Source of the DNA: Gnetum montanum
Lineage: Eukaryota > Streptophyta > Gnetopsida > Gnetales > Gnetaceae
Assembly (NCBI GenBank): GCA_015680685.1
Contig: MNCI01005236.1
Coordinates: 129,282 to 193,281 of the forward strand
DNA length: 64,000 bases
Direction: 5' to 3'
Below the pieces are notes generated by a model. That model ran no database searches, was not told the DNA's origin, and saw only the letters and a list, made by a program, of their open reading frames with translations. Positions 24,041-33,690 of this stretch are shown here, piece after piece. The translations under genes and the position numbers were made by a program. Each line of letters begins with the position of its first letter. Position 1 is the first letter of the stretch.

Positions 24041-24902
24041 TGATGAGTGGTGAGGTACCCCTACATTCAACCATACAAATACGAGCATGTATGCATGATC
24101 CAGTTGATCTCCATAGATGGACTAGTTTTGGTATCTAGATAATTACACATTGATCATAGTTTTCTTTCTTCCCACCTAGACTAGTATTTACTTTGTCACG
24201 TATGGTTTAGTCCAGAGTGAGGTGAATGATGGAATCCTAACTAATGCTACTCCTAGAGATGATGGAAAATAATCTTGACTTAAGATAATAGGAAATAAAA
24301 AGTGAAATCTAAGCTAGCCTAAGTGCGATGAGCATCTATCCTTAATCATCTGTGCACATCTTGGACCTCGTGTACTACTTCTATGATTACCAAGAACACG
24401 TTACTTGAGCACTCCTAGATACGCTACTAGGTTACCAAGTAGTTACACTTAAATGTTCATGATTAAGTCGTACTCATTCCACATTTAATAATAGGAATAG
24501 TAAATGATGATAAAGAGATATTAATGAAGAAAATAATAAATAAAAATTAACAATTAAAGTAATTAAAGGCTAAGTGAATGTTGCAATGATGAAGTAATCT
24601 CGATCTTTATTGTTGGTCATGTGCGTGACCAAGTACGTCACACTCGAATAAAGGTTCTGTACAATTACAATCATCACATTGTAGGCATGCACTGGGGAAA
24701 GAATGAAGCTAACTAAAAAAAATGACAAAAAGACTCTATCTAAGAATTACCAACTCCCCCTTTCCTGTGTGCTCAAATGTTGTATTTATAGGCCTACATA
24801 AGAATCACGATATCGTGTATTCGATATCATTATCCAGGCTATGATATCACATACCCGATATCAAGGATCTGATATTAGGGCCTCAAAAACCATGATTCAT
24901 CA
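24041..24902 (-). repeat. Right LTR of A2 (minus orientation)
   Basis: 862 bp. U3 start is at 24902. The TATA box is at 24791-24782 (CCTATAAATA on the minus strand). A perfect 7-bp stem with 6-nt loop (TTGGTCA...TGACCAA, 24613-24632) lies just before the AATAAA signal (24611-24606). The left LTR lacks this hairpin. Confidence 0.9.
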
Positions 24903-25290
24903 ATTTGAAAATTAATTGCAATGTCATTTTCACTCGTAGTGCCCTCGCAGTGGAGCTTATAACTACATTGCGTTATGCAGGTCACTTGCAGTATATATTT
25001 TTTTGGAATGAAAACAACTTAAATAACAATGAAAAGTTTTAAATTTGAGATTAAAATGAAAATACCTTAAACAATAACAAAAAGTCACAACATCCATATT
25101 TTCAAAAGTTTGGATAAAAATCAAAATTGCTTCTATATTGAAGTTGTTAGGGAAATTTATCCATATACAACTAAAAAAATCATCAAATCACATGTATTAA
25201 TTATAGAAACTAAAATAGCATATTTATCAACAACATTTAAGAGATCACATTTATCAATAGCATTGAAAATAAAAACATGCAATGGATCAT
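24903..25290 (-). pseudogene. MULE remnant between A2 and A3: spacer and transposase 3' fragment
   Basis: The first ~110 bp carry the spacer motifs (CACTCGTAGTGCCCTCGCAG, TGCAGGTCACTTGCAG). The rest is AT-rich and reads on the minus strand as short open blocks that could continue the transposase interrupted at 27202. No catalytic motif is visible, so assignment is by position. Confidence 0.4.
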
Positions 25291-26142
25291 TGATGAGTGG
25301 TGAGGTACCCCTATACTCAACCATACAAATACGAGCGCTTCACTCACGATCCAATTGAACTCCGCAGACGGACTAGTTGTGGTATCTAGACAGTTACTCA
25401 TAGATCGCAGTTCGCTATCTTCCCACCTAGACTAGTATTAGCTTTGTCACATATGGTTTAGTCCAAAGTGGGGTGTATGGTGTGTTCCTACACTAATGCT
25501 ACTCCTGGGTATGATGGGAAATGATATCAACTAGCTAGGGGAGAGGATGAGAGAGAATCTAAACTAGCCTAAGTGCAATGAGCATCTGTTCCTTAATCAT
25601 CCGTACACATCTTGGACCTCATGCATAACTACCACTGGATTACCAAGCGCATGGCTTAGGTATGCTACTGGGCTACCAAGTAGTCACACGTAAATGTTTG
25701 TGATTAAGTCATACTCATTCCGCGTTACTAGGAGATAAGGGTAGAGAGATATTAACTAAGAAAGAAATAAATAACAATAACAATTAAATAATTAAGCTAA
25801 GTGGATGCTGCAATGATGAAGTAATCTCAATCTTTATTGCCAATCATGCGCATGTCCAAGTACATCACACTCAAATAAGGATGCCATACAATTACAATCA
25901 TCACACTGCGGGCATGCACTGGGAGAAAGGCTTGAGAGGAAAAACTAACAAAAAGTTCCTACCTTAATACTAAAACTAAAAACTAAAAACTTCAAAACTT
26001 AAAAACTTCAATTTTCCTACCTCTTGTTTATAGATGAGGAGATAGGCTGTGATATCATGTATGCGATATCGTGTCTAGGATGTGATATCGCATACGTGAT
26101 ATCACGTACGTGATATCACATCCAATAATTCATGAGTCATCA
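25291..26142 (-). repeat. A3 LTR (minus orientation)
   Basis: 852-bp A-family LTR. Its U5 end faces left (TGATGAGTGGTGAGG on the plus strand) and its U3 start is at 26142. U3 is rich in near-palindromic GATATCACGTACG motifs (about 26050-26118). A GTTTATAG TATA-like box lies near 26026-26033. It is followed rightwards by the complement of a GGGGGTA polypurine tract, so it is a 3' LTR. Confidence 0.88.
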
Positions 26143-26324
26143 TACCCCCATGACTGAATGAAAACTTGTCCTCGAGTTAAAGTGAGAAAAAGCTCCATTG
26201 ATTACACAGTGGATAGGTATGGAATTATTGACTGACTAGAATGGATTCATGTCATAGTGTGGAATTAGAACAAAATTGAGACACAACTACAAAATTGGGT
26301 GGAACTCATTCAGTCTTGGGGGTA
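26143..26324. other. Tail-to-tail junction of A3 and A4 3' ends
   Basis: The left ~160 bp are A-family 3'-end sequence in minus orientation, matching 16674-16860. Near 26305-26324 the sequence turns into a plus-orientation 3' end (CATTCAGTCTTGGGGGTA). The switch lies within about 15 bp. Confidence 0.65.
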
Positions 26325-27201
26325 TGATGAGTCATCATTGTCAGGCCTCGATGTTGGAGCCCCAACATTGGATACTCGATGTTGGAGCCAAGATGCAACG
26401 TTTGGTATCCAACATTGTCTCCTTTGGGTTGGTCTATAAATATAGTAGTTGGACACCCAGTTGAGACAAGGAATAGTAGTTGTAGAAGATAGTTTTCACT
26501 TTCAATTTTTGGTAGTATTTCTTAAAGTTTTGTTATTTCTAGTGCATGCCCATAGTGTGATGTTTGTAATCGCACAACACCTTTGTTTGAGTGTGACATA
26601 CTTGGAAACATTACATGATTGGCAATAAAGATTGAGATTACTTCCATCATTGTAACATCCACTTGGATTATTCTTGCTTTTAATTGCTAATTATTTACTA
26701 CTTTGTTTAGTTAAATGTTTCCATTTATTGCTATTTACTGTTCTTGTTATTAAGCAAAATGCATACACCTTAATCATGAGTGTTTAAGTGTAGATACTTG
26801 GTGATTCAGAAGTGTATTGTTTGGCACAACCAGTGACATACACTTGGCAATCCTAGAGGTAGTCTCATGAATTCCAACATGTGTACGGACAATTAAGTAT
26901 GGATACTCATCAGACATAGGCTAATTTAGATATTATTTTCCATTGCTCAGTAGCTTAATTAATCCATTTCTTTATCATCATCAAGAGTAGCATAGAATGA
27001 GAGACAACATCATCTGCCTCACTTTGGACTAAAACATACATGAAAAAGCTACCACTAGTCTAAGTGGAAAGACAACAAACTACAATCAAAGCATAATGAT
27101 CTAGATGCCACAACTAGTCCCATCCACAGGAATTCAATCGGATCATGCATGAATGCTTGTGATTCGTATGGTTGAGTGTAGGGATACCTTGCCACTCATT
27201 A
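26325..27201 (+). repeat. A4 LTR (plus orientation)
   Basis: 877-bp A-family LTR starting TGATGAGTCATC and ending CCACTCATTA. Its U3 motif block differs from its neighbour: CGATGTTGGAGCCCCAACAT, GGATACTCGATGTTGG and TATCCAACATTG. TATA box CTATAAATA is at 26433-26441; AATAAA lies near 26623. No target duplication is visible around 25291-27201. Confidence 0.88.
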
Positions 27202-28500
27202 GTAGACATGATAAAGTATCAAATTTAATGACGTGTTCGAATATCTCAACTAAAGTTAGAATGATTTCAACTATGTTTTATGATACCTTAATTAGTTCCT
27301 TAGCCTTGCCTCTACAATGGATCTCTGAAAGCCAAGCTGTTATATCATTTTCAGTGCAGTGCAAGGATATCACTCATGCAACTGGAAGTACACTATAATA
27401 TGTATTAAAAGGCATCACCATATGAAGATGGAACTGCAAAGAGAACCACATATTTGTAATAAGATAATGTATTTTTTTATTTTAATACTAATAGTTTTTG
27501 AAAATGAATGATAAAACTAGTTATTTTAACTTACACTGTATTTGTTGGTGTTGAAAGTGGAATCCATTGCAAGGATACTACATTGAGATAGAGCTATCAT
27601 CTTCTTTAGCATTCAAGATGATTTCAACCCAATGATACAAGGGACATATTATTCTTGATTCTCTTCTTGGTAGTAAAAGAAAAAATCACCAGTCATTTTG
27701 TACCAGAGTTGGGTATTGATTTTATCATGCTTACTTTTCTTGTAATTAGGGGTTACGTTTTTGCAAATGTTGTATATGTCTTTTTTAACTAAAAAATATC
27801 CATCTTTCTTGATAGCTCGAAGTCCTACCCTTCCTTAAAAAGATCTTTGATAGACCTCTTATAGATGAGGTCTATTGGTAATCCTTCTTTCCACATACAC
27901 ACTATCTTCTTACGCACCTCACTAGAAATGTGTATGGATTGTGAATTTCTTTTATGTGTCTTTGGAATGAGCAAGCCATGACAGTAAGCTCTTGATGTAT
28001 CAACATGATTCATTTCTTTATATATAATACATGTGACATGATTAGCTCCTCTCATATAGCAAATAATGAAATGACATTGATAGCTAATCTTTCTTCCAAT
28101 ATTGTTTCTTTTTCTACCTTCCCTGAATGCTATTCCTATGGTAACATTTGATCCATACTCGCAATGATAATTGAAAAAATAGACACATTCAAACAAGGTC
28201 ATAGTATTCTAAATTTTGTAACTTTGTATTATGACACATTATAGGATAAAAAACAAAACAATAGTAAGTAACTTATGGTATTCGATTTGTGTATTGGTTT
28301 GCTCATGAATGAGTGTCCTTTGTCTATTTTTTAAGATCTCAGTCTTTTGTTCACCTTGAATAAAATAATCTACTCTTTCCCTATATATCCAAGCAAATGC
28401 ATCGTCATAGTAATAAGACCATTGACTATCATCTTTTGAGAAATGCTGGGGGATTTTGTATTTCTTGTTACCATGTAGTTTCTTAGAAATATACATGCTC
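27202..28500 (-). pseudogene. MULE-type transposase gene, interrupted
   Basis: Transposases of this family cut and join transposon ends. On the minus strand an upstream exon (28500-28239) is followed by an exon starting near 28208 (TTTAG acceptor). The latter encodes a Cys/His-rich part (CHFIICYMRGANHVTC, then HVD...CHG), HGLLIPKTHKR and a KKIVCMWKEGLP segment, typical of regions before the MULE catalytic core. Then come FFYYQEENQE and ILAMDSTFNTNKY near 27565, holding the first catalytic Asp. After an intron (GTAAGT near 27537 to GCAG near 27438) the frame reads LPVA-VISLHCTENDITAWL. Stops occur after FKEG and elsewhere. The A3/A4 insertion cuts off the rest. Convergent with ULP1. Confidence 0.75.
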
Positions 28501-28639
28501 TCATCTTCCTTGCATTCTTAAAAAAATTCTACACAATACATATGCAACATACCTATATTTGAGATAGCATATTCATCACTAACTCAATGAGAGATGATTG
28601 ATATAAGGAAAAGCAATGTACCATATTCATCACTAACTC

Positions 28640-28840
28640 AATGAAACATGTTTTCAGTGCTTTTTAATTTTCTAACTTGCAATTTTGCAACCTATTGCGA
28701 CTCGCATATAAGCATGCAAGTCACATTTACTAGTGGAACTTGTAGTTTACTAGATGGGTTGCAATGGCATTGCAAGAAGCATTGTAATGCAACTTGAGGA
28801 TTTCAAGATAGAAAAAGAAAAAATCTCACTAAATCCCTAA
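28640..28840. repeat. Subterminal repeats, right end of the MULE
   Basis: Motifs TTGCGACTCGCA, GCATGCAAGTCACA and TTGCAATGGCATTGCAA mirror those near 690-960. The segment near 28800-28830 resembles, inverted, the sequence at 665-700. From 28840 to 29090 I see nothing. Confidence 0.45.
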
Positions 28841-29614
28841 ACTTCCTAGACCTTTTTTAGTAATGTGCTACAAGTTTTTGTGATTATCGGTATCTAGTAC
28901 TATCCTCAGGTAATAGCCATATGAAAAAGAAAAACCCTAAAGTATAGTAACAAAGACTGAAAATTAACAACCCATATCCAATAACCTCTTGAGATACCAA
29001 CATTTTGGTAAAATTTGTATTTAAATCAAAACATTTGATGAGTTAAAAACCTAAGTATGACATTACAAATCATAATAGTTTTCATATTTGTGTTGGCACA
29101 TTTCTTCCATTTCACAGAGTAGTGAATTGCATCTTTTGAAGTACTTGGGAAAACATGGTGAAGCCCAAGGTGCATTGGTTTTTAAAAACGTTGAGAAGAA
29201 CATGTTTGTCTTTGATCCTTAAGTATGATCTTCAAGGGTTTATTAATATAAAGGATAAATATGAAAATGTTATATTGGAAAGGGTTGAAGATACGACAAC
29301 AACCAGACCATTGTTTCAACGGTGGTGTTTCACATTCACTATTATTGTTGTTGCAATTTGAGCTTTGGAGTTTAATCAACCCAGCAACCGGTGCATGAAG
29401 ATTTCTAACCTCAATCAGTTGAAATCAATCGCTACAGTGAACTGCCTTTTTCTTGACTGCCAAACTATTATATTGAATGGATGCTGTTAAAGGGCATATT
29501 GTCATTGCCTTCGGTAAAAAGAATTAAAGCTTGGCTAAGTGGTTGTTGCTTCTGAAATTCACGAATGAAGGAGATTTTTTAAATAGCGTTGCCAAGTGGC
29601 ATCATCACGTTCAG

Positions 29615-29752
29615 ACTCAAATTGAGGTTGCTGTGGAATCCATTCTCAAGGGTGGTGGTTTCAGCTACGATATCGTTACACATGGAAACACGAACCAGCT
29701 TTTTGTTGCAGAGCTTGATCGAATTGTGCTCAAGGATAAGTCTTCATTTTAG
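29615..29752 (+). pseudogene. Topoisomerase VI subunit A (TOP6A/SPO11-3-like) exon fragment
   Basis: A 44-codon stretch reads IEVAVESILKGGGFSYD ... NQLFVAELDRIVLKDKSSF then stop. Plant TOP6A, the DNA-cutting subunit of topoisomerase VI acting in endoreduplication, has a closely similar segment before its catalytic domain, recognised from memory of the family. Sequence before and after does not continue the protein and the catalytic Tyr region is absent. It lies inside the U3 of B1, so it looks like a captured host-gene piece, not a gene. Confidence 0.65.
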
Positions 29753-30740
29753 GAGTTGCCGATGATTTGACCGCCATCATGGTTCTGGAGCTGAACAAGC
29801 ATGGTTGGTACATTCATGGCACCGCGACGTCATGGTATTCATGCAGGTGCAGCTGAGGCAGCAACAGTGAAAGGACAGCGGCTATGCATCACCACCTGGA
29901 GCTTCTCTAACAAGAGCATCGACAGAATTTGGTTGGTCTGACAAGCGAGGTAGATTTTATTGATGCACTTCATCTGGGGCTGCAGGATCCTTGCACTTAC
30001 ACCATACTATTTCAAGTCCATTCTGGTAAACCTGTACAGCGTGATAGACTCATCCACGGAGGCACTTTAGGGGAAATCCATGGTGTTGGTGACGATGGAG
30101 TGGCTAAGGCATTGCGCGTGGCTTCCATCTGCGTGCTGGCAAGTGAGCGATTAACAGGCAGGAAGGCTCTGAATGGCATGAAGAGGAAGGACATTTAGCT
30201 ATTTCCCTTCATCCATGGCGTCTAGTACGGTGGCGAGTACTTGTTCACGGTCGGTCCTAGTTCATTCGTTGCCATTCTAAACATTCATAGCAATGGCAGT
30301 TAAGGTCATGGCGACGGTAAAGGAGTATACAACGGTCACAGTGGCTGCGATGGAAGAGATTTTTCATTCAAGATGGGAAAGGCGCACCGTATGGGAGCTG
30401 GAGCTGTTCTTGCTCTGGAGGTAACAATGTGGGTATTTTAGGGCCTGGTTGCCCCCACTTGAAAATACTTTACTAGGCCAGATGTTCTTGTTATGTTTTC
30501 TTCACCATTGGTTATGCCTGGTTTTGCTTCCTCACCGTTCAGCTGATATTTGGACACGATTCCACACAACAATTTTTCATACGACAGAGAAAAATATTAA
30601 TAGGAGTTGCTATATAATTAGACCTGGAAGATGCTTTTCCAGATGACTTAATTTTTGCTGCAACTATTGCTAATGTCATTTTAGATGGAGCAAGAAAGAT
30701 GGGGATTTATAGACCAACAACTACAAGTATATATATATGG
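29753..30740 (+). other. Unassigned cargo in B1 U3
   Basis: This stretch is GC- and CpG-richer than the surrounding repeats. A frame open over 29929-30198 (HGVGDDGVAKALRVASICVLA) could be coding-derived, but I do not recognise it. It is not shared with B2. It may be one or more host-gene fragments or simply unique U3 sequence. Confidence 0.35.
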
Positions 30741-32184
30741 CTATGTTGCATGAAGTTAGAATCCATAAGATTGGTTATTTAACCAATCTTATTTAATGTT
30801 CTAAATCATTTATGTGCATTGAATACTTGTCAATTTTTAGTAAAACAATGGTTGTAATTTCCCTTAATGGTTGCAACTGAATTTTAATTTTCCATGATGT
30901 TGTAACCATCAAATGGAACACTTGGCAACTATACCTATTTTCTCTATGGTAGTTACAACCAACCCCCATAATGTTTGTAACTACCGTTAACTTCTCATGA
31001 TGACTGTAACTATCTTGAAGTCATTATAAAAAGGTTTCAAGGGTATAATTCTAGAAAGGGGGAGATCAAGAAGAAGATATTGAAGCTTGTAAGATGACTT
31101 GCTAAGTTATCAATTCAGCTACTTTGTTTTAATTCTATGAGTTCATTTCTTCCCATTTTGTTTTAGTTGCTTATCTAATAGTTTATATAGTATCATGCTT
31201 GACATTTAACTTTAGGACTTTTTCTAAGTTGCTTTTATGGCTTTTTTTGTGTGTAATATTAGACTTCTATTAAGATTTTCCATATAAGAGGTTATGTTGT
31301 TGAAAAGCCCCTAAAGCAATTTAATAGTACTGTTTTAACAAAATTGCCTGTTTCAAGCATAGAGGATCTCGAAAAATCTTTGGTATTTTGAGAAGACTAA
31401 AATAGCTTCATTGTTTTAAAGTGTATTGCTTTCGTATTTCAATCTTAAAATTGTAAAATTATTTGAAGGCTCTATTAAATGCAAATCTTAACAACTATTA
31501 ATTAGCCAAAATAGAAGCTCATACATTGTCATTTATGTAGCATTTTTGGTAGTATAATAAGATTGTCTTTTATGAAATTACTTGTTGAGCTCAAAGGATT
31601 TGGACAATTCATAGTTAGATTGAATTGGAATAGCTTTATTGTGAAGTGTTTCCTTGTATCAATTTATCTTGCTTAAATATTTGAGATTTCATACAAATTT
31701 GCTTTCTTTTCTTTCTCTTTCTAAGTCCATTGAATCTCACTTTATTTCTAGTTTTCTTATGGAACTTTCTCTCTGGGGGAAACTAGGAGTAGATTGGTAG
31801 AATTGTGATCAAACATTTTTGTAAAATTTTATTTGTTATAAGTAACATACTATAGGCACTATATAGACTAAATGATTGGACAAAATAGAAAATTTCAACA
31901 ACTCATAGTATTTAACAAAGATAGCTGAATTTCTTTTATGATAGCCAATTATAGTTTCATGCACAACCCAACATTTACAACATTCAAAATAGCAAACGCA
32001 TATGTACGATTAGTTCATTTCATAACTACTGAGTCTATTTCGATGTATTTGGGCCTGGGTGTTGCTAGAGACCAATAAGCATCGAAACCCTATTTGAAGA
32101 ACACCTTCAATCTAGTGACCTCGAAAGTCATAAGACCTGGAGGCCCCACAACATTGGTGGTTCTAAATAGTCACCAACATTTTG

Positions 32185-32600
32185 ATAACTTAATATAATA
32201 TGATAGAAATGAGAGCACGTATCATATCTTATTACTAGCAAACATTGTTCTATCAATCATACAAAGCATGCAATCTACTTAGTGGAGATGCATCTTCAAT
32301 CCTTTGACATTTTGATTTTGAATGAAATATCATTAGCCTCAACGATAATGTGATTAGTCATGTAATGCTCTTCTCTCCTTGGCAATGCACATGACGTTCT
32401 CCTAAAATGGACAAAATGAAGAATAAGGGGGAAATTTGTTTGTGATCATTTTTGTTTTTTATCTTATTCCATGTGATGTGACCTAATGCACATCACACAA
32501 AAACTATGATCCATAGCAAACAATGCAATTAGCAGTATATGTACAAGGTTGTGAGGGACTGTGAATAGTAGTCACATGAAGATTTAACTGGAAGATAGTT
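32185..32600. other. Unassigned stretch right of B1
   Basis: AT-rich; no coding signal, no repeat seen. It probably continues the sequence left of 29090, since B1 inserted between them. Confidence 0.4.
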
Positions 32601-33690
32601 TGACCAACTAGAATGCCTTCTAGTTGATCTTTAGCCTTTTGGATGACTCTCAACCTTCTAGAAGCCTCAAAATGAAAGAAGTTATTTCCTTATGAAAGGT
32701 CTCGATGCCTTCTAGTGGGGATTATGGGCCTGTGCTAGGTGCACCTCCTTGTAGTTCACTTTTTTGCCTTCTGAAAGCCTCAAACTCTAAGAAATTGCTT
32801 CCTTCCTATAGGTGTCAATGCCTTTCAATTGGTCTTCAACCTTCCAATTAACCCTTAGCCTTTTGAAATCCTCAAAATGGAGTAGGTTCTCCCTTACCAG
32901 AAGATTTTGATGCCTTTTGATCAAGACTACATGAGGTTGCTAGGTGTAGTGAATTAAAGTTTTCATAGACCTTACTTCTAGATTGCCACATGCTTTCTAG
33001 TAGCCCCAAAATTTAAGCTATTATTAACTACTAAAAGGTCTTAGTGCCAATGGTATGAACTACGAGAAGGTGCTACTCGCATCCTCTTACAGTTTATGGA
33101 TACCCTGCTTCTAGATGACTCTCTTCCTTCTGGAAGCCAAAAACTATAACTAATTACTCCCTTTCAGAAGGTATCAATGCCTTCTAGATGGTCTTCCATC
33201 TTTCGGGTGATCCTCAATCTTCCAGAAGCTTCAAAATACAAGAAGTTGTTTCTTTCTAGAAGGTTTCAATGCCTTTTGGTTGGGACAGAAGGCTTGTGCA
33301 AGGTGCACCTCCTTGTAGTCCACTTTTTAGCCTTTTAGTAGCCTTAAACTCTAAGAAATTAATCCCTTTTGATAGGTGTCAATGCCTTTCATTTGGTCTT
33401 TAGCCTTTAGGATGATCCTTAGCCTTCCAAAAGCCTCATAATGCAAGCAATTGCTTGCTTCGAAAAGATACTGATGCCTTTCGGTTGGGATTGTGTAAGG
33501 TTGCTAGGTGTAAGGAATCATAGTTTTTGTAGACCTTGCTTCTAGATTATAGCATGCCTTTTGGAAGACTCAAAATTTAAGAAATTATTAACTACAGGAA
33601 TGTTTTGGTGCCTTTTGGTATAAACTACAAGAAGGTGCTACTTGCATGTCCTCACAACGTACAATGTCTGAGAAGATGCAAGCATATGCT
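32600..33690. repeat. Higher-order tandem repeat, ~565-bp period
   Basis: Two diverged ~565-bp units: AGGTGCACCTCCTTGTAG at 32737 and 33301 (564 apart), GGTTGCTAGGTGTA at 32934 and 33499 (565 apart). Each unit consists of about six ~90-100-bp submonomers with the pattern CCTTCTAGAAGCCTCAAA ... GGTnTCnATGCCTTCTAG. Palindromes CTTCTAGAAG, CTTCCAGAAG and CTTCTGGAAG recur. It may be the variable 3' UTR array of element C2, which lies to its right on the minus strand. Confidence 0.75.

Larger units (their letters stand above)
15071..24902 (-). mobile_element. A2: Athila-like element with inverted LTRs
   Basis: A 9.83-kb insertion lies in the MULE spacer with a perfect 5-bp target duplication ATTTG at 15066-15070 and 24903-24907. 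The left LTR is in + orientation and the right LTR in -, so both outer ends are U3 ends (TGATGAATCATGG and its complement). Read on the minus strand from the right, the order is LTR, primer site, gag, post-gag region, internal promoter, accessory gene, 3' end, first 32 bp of an LTR, then a switch into antisense gag and antisense LTR. Protease, RT and integrase are missing, so it depended on another element. Confidence 0.85.
655..28840. mobile_element. Mutator-like DNA transposon with ULP1 protease and transposase (nested, broken)
   Basis: I infer one old DNA transposon from four observations. A Ulp1/C48 protease gene runs on + (1.5-13.76 kb once A1 is removed). A MULE-type transposase gene runs on - (28.5 to about 24.9 kb). 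The two converge on a spacer of degenerate repeats. Similar motifs (TTGCGACTCGCA, TGCAAGTGCGAC types) sit outside both genes near 690-960 and 28650-28800. Plant MULEs that carry a Ulp1-like peptidase gene are known (for example the Kaonashi/KI-MULE type). Candidate terminal inverted repeats are faint: GATTTTTTATTTGTTATTG near 665 against the reverse complement of about 28800-28830. No 9-bp target duplication could be fixed, so the boundaries are approximate. Inserted later were A1, A2 and the A3/A4 pair. Confidence 0.6.
29091..32179 (+). mobile_element. B1: solo LTR of family B with host-gene cargo
   Basis: 3.09 kb, starting TGTTGGCACATTT and ending TAGTCACCAACA, flanked by ATTTG (29086-29090) and TTTTG (32180-32184), a 5-bp duplication with one change. 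The first ~30 bp and the last ~1.3 kb match B2, including a TATA region near 31022 (CATTATAAAAAGG), GGTTTCAAGGGT and AAAGGGGGA...ATCAAGAAG, and the terminal TGGGCCTGGGTGTTGCTAGAGACC. The part between (about 29120-30740) is unrelated to B2 and is CpG-rich in places. No second LTR or primer site follows, so this is a solo LTR. Confidence 0.75.

Noticed and set aside
26325-27201. A4 as a simple solo LTR inserted in A3 sequence
   Set aside because: It is preceded by its own polypurine tract and ~20 bp of plus-orientation 3' end, and flanking 5-mers (GGGTA, GTAGA) do not match.
29531-29752. Functional TOP6A gene
   Set aside because: Only a short exon-like piece is present, ended by a stop, with no catalytic region and located inside an LTR.
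30744-32179. B1 LTR starting at TGTTGCATGAAG near 30744
   Set aside because: No target duplication fits there. The start at 29091 gives matching termini with B2 and a near-perfect 5-bp duplication.
32600-33690. CRISPR-like array
   Set aside because: Repeats are long, diverged and without uniform spacers; the context is plant retrotransposon DNA. It is a tandem repeat.
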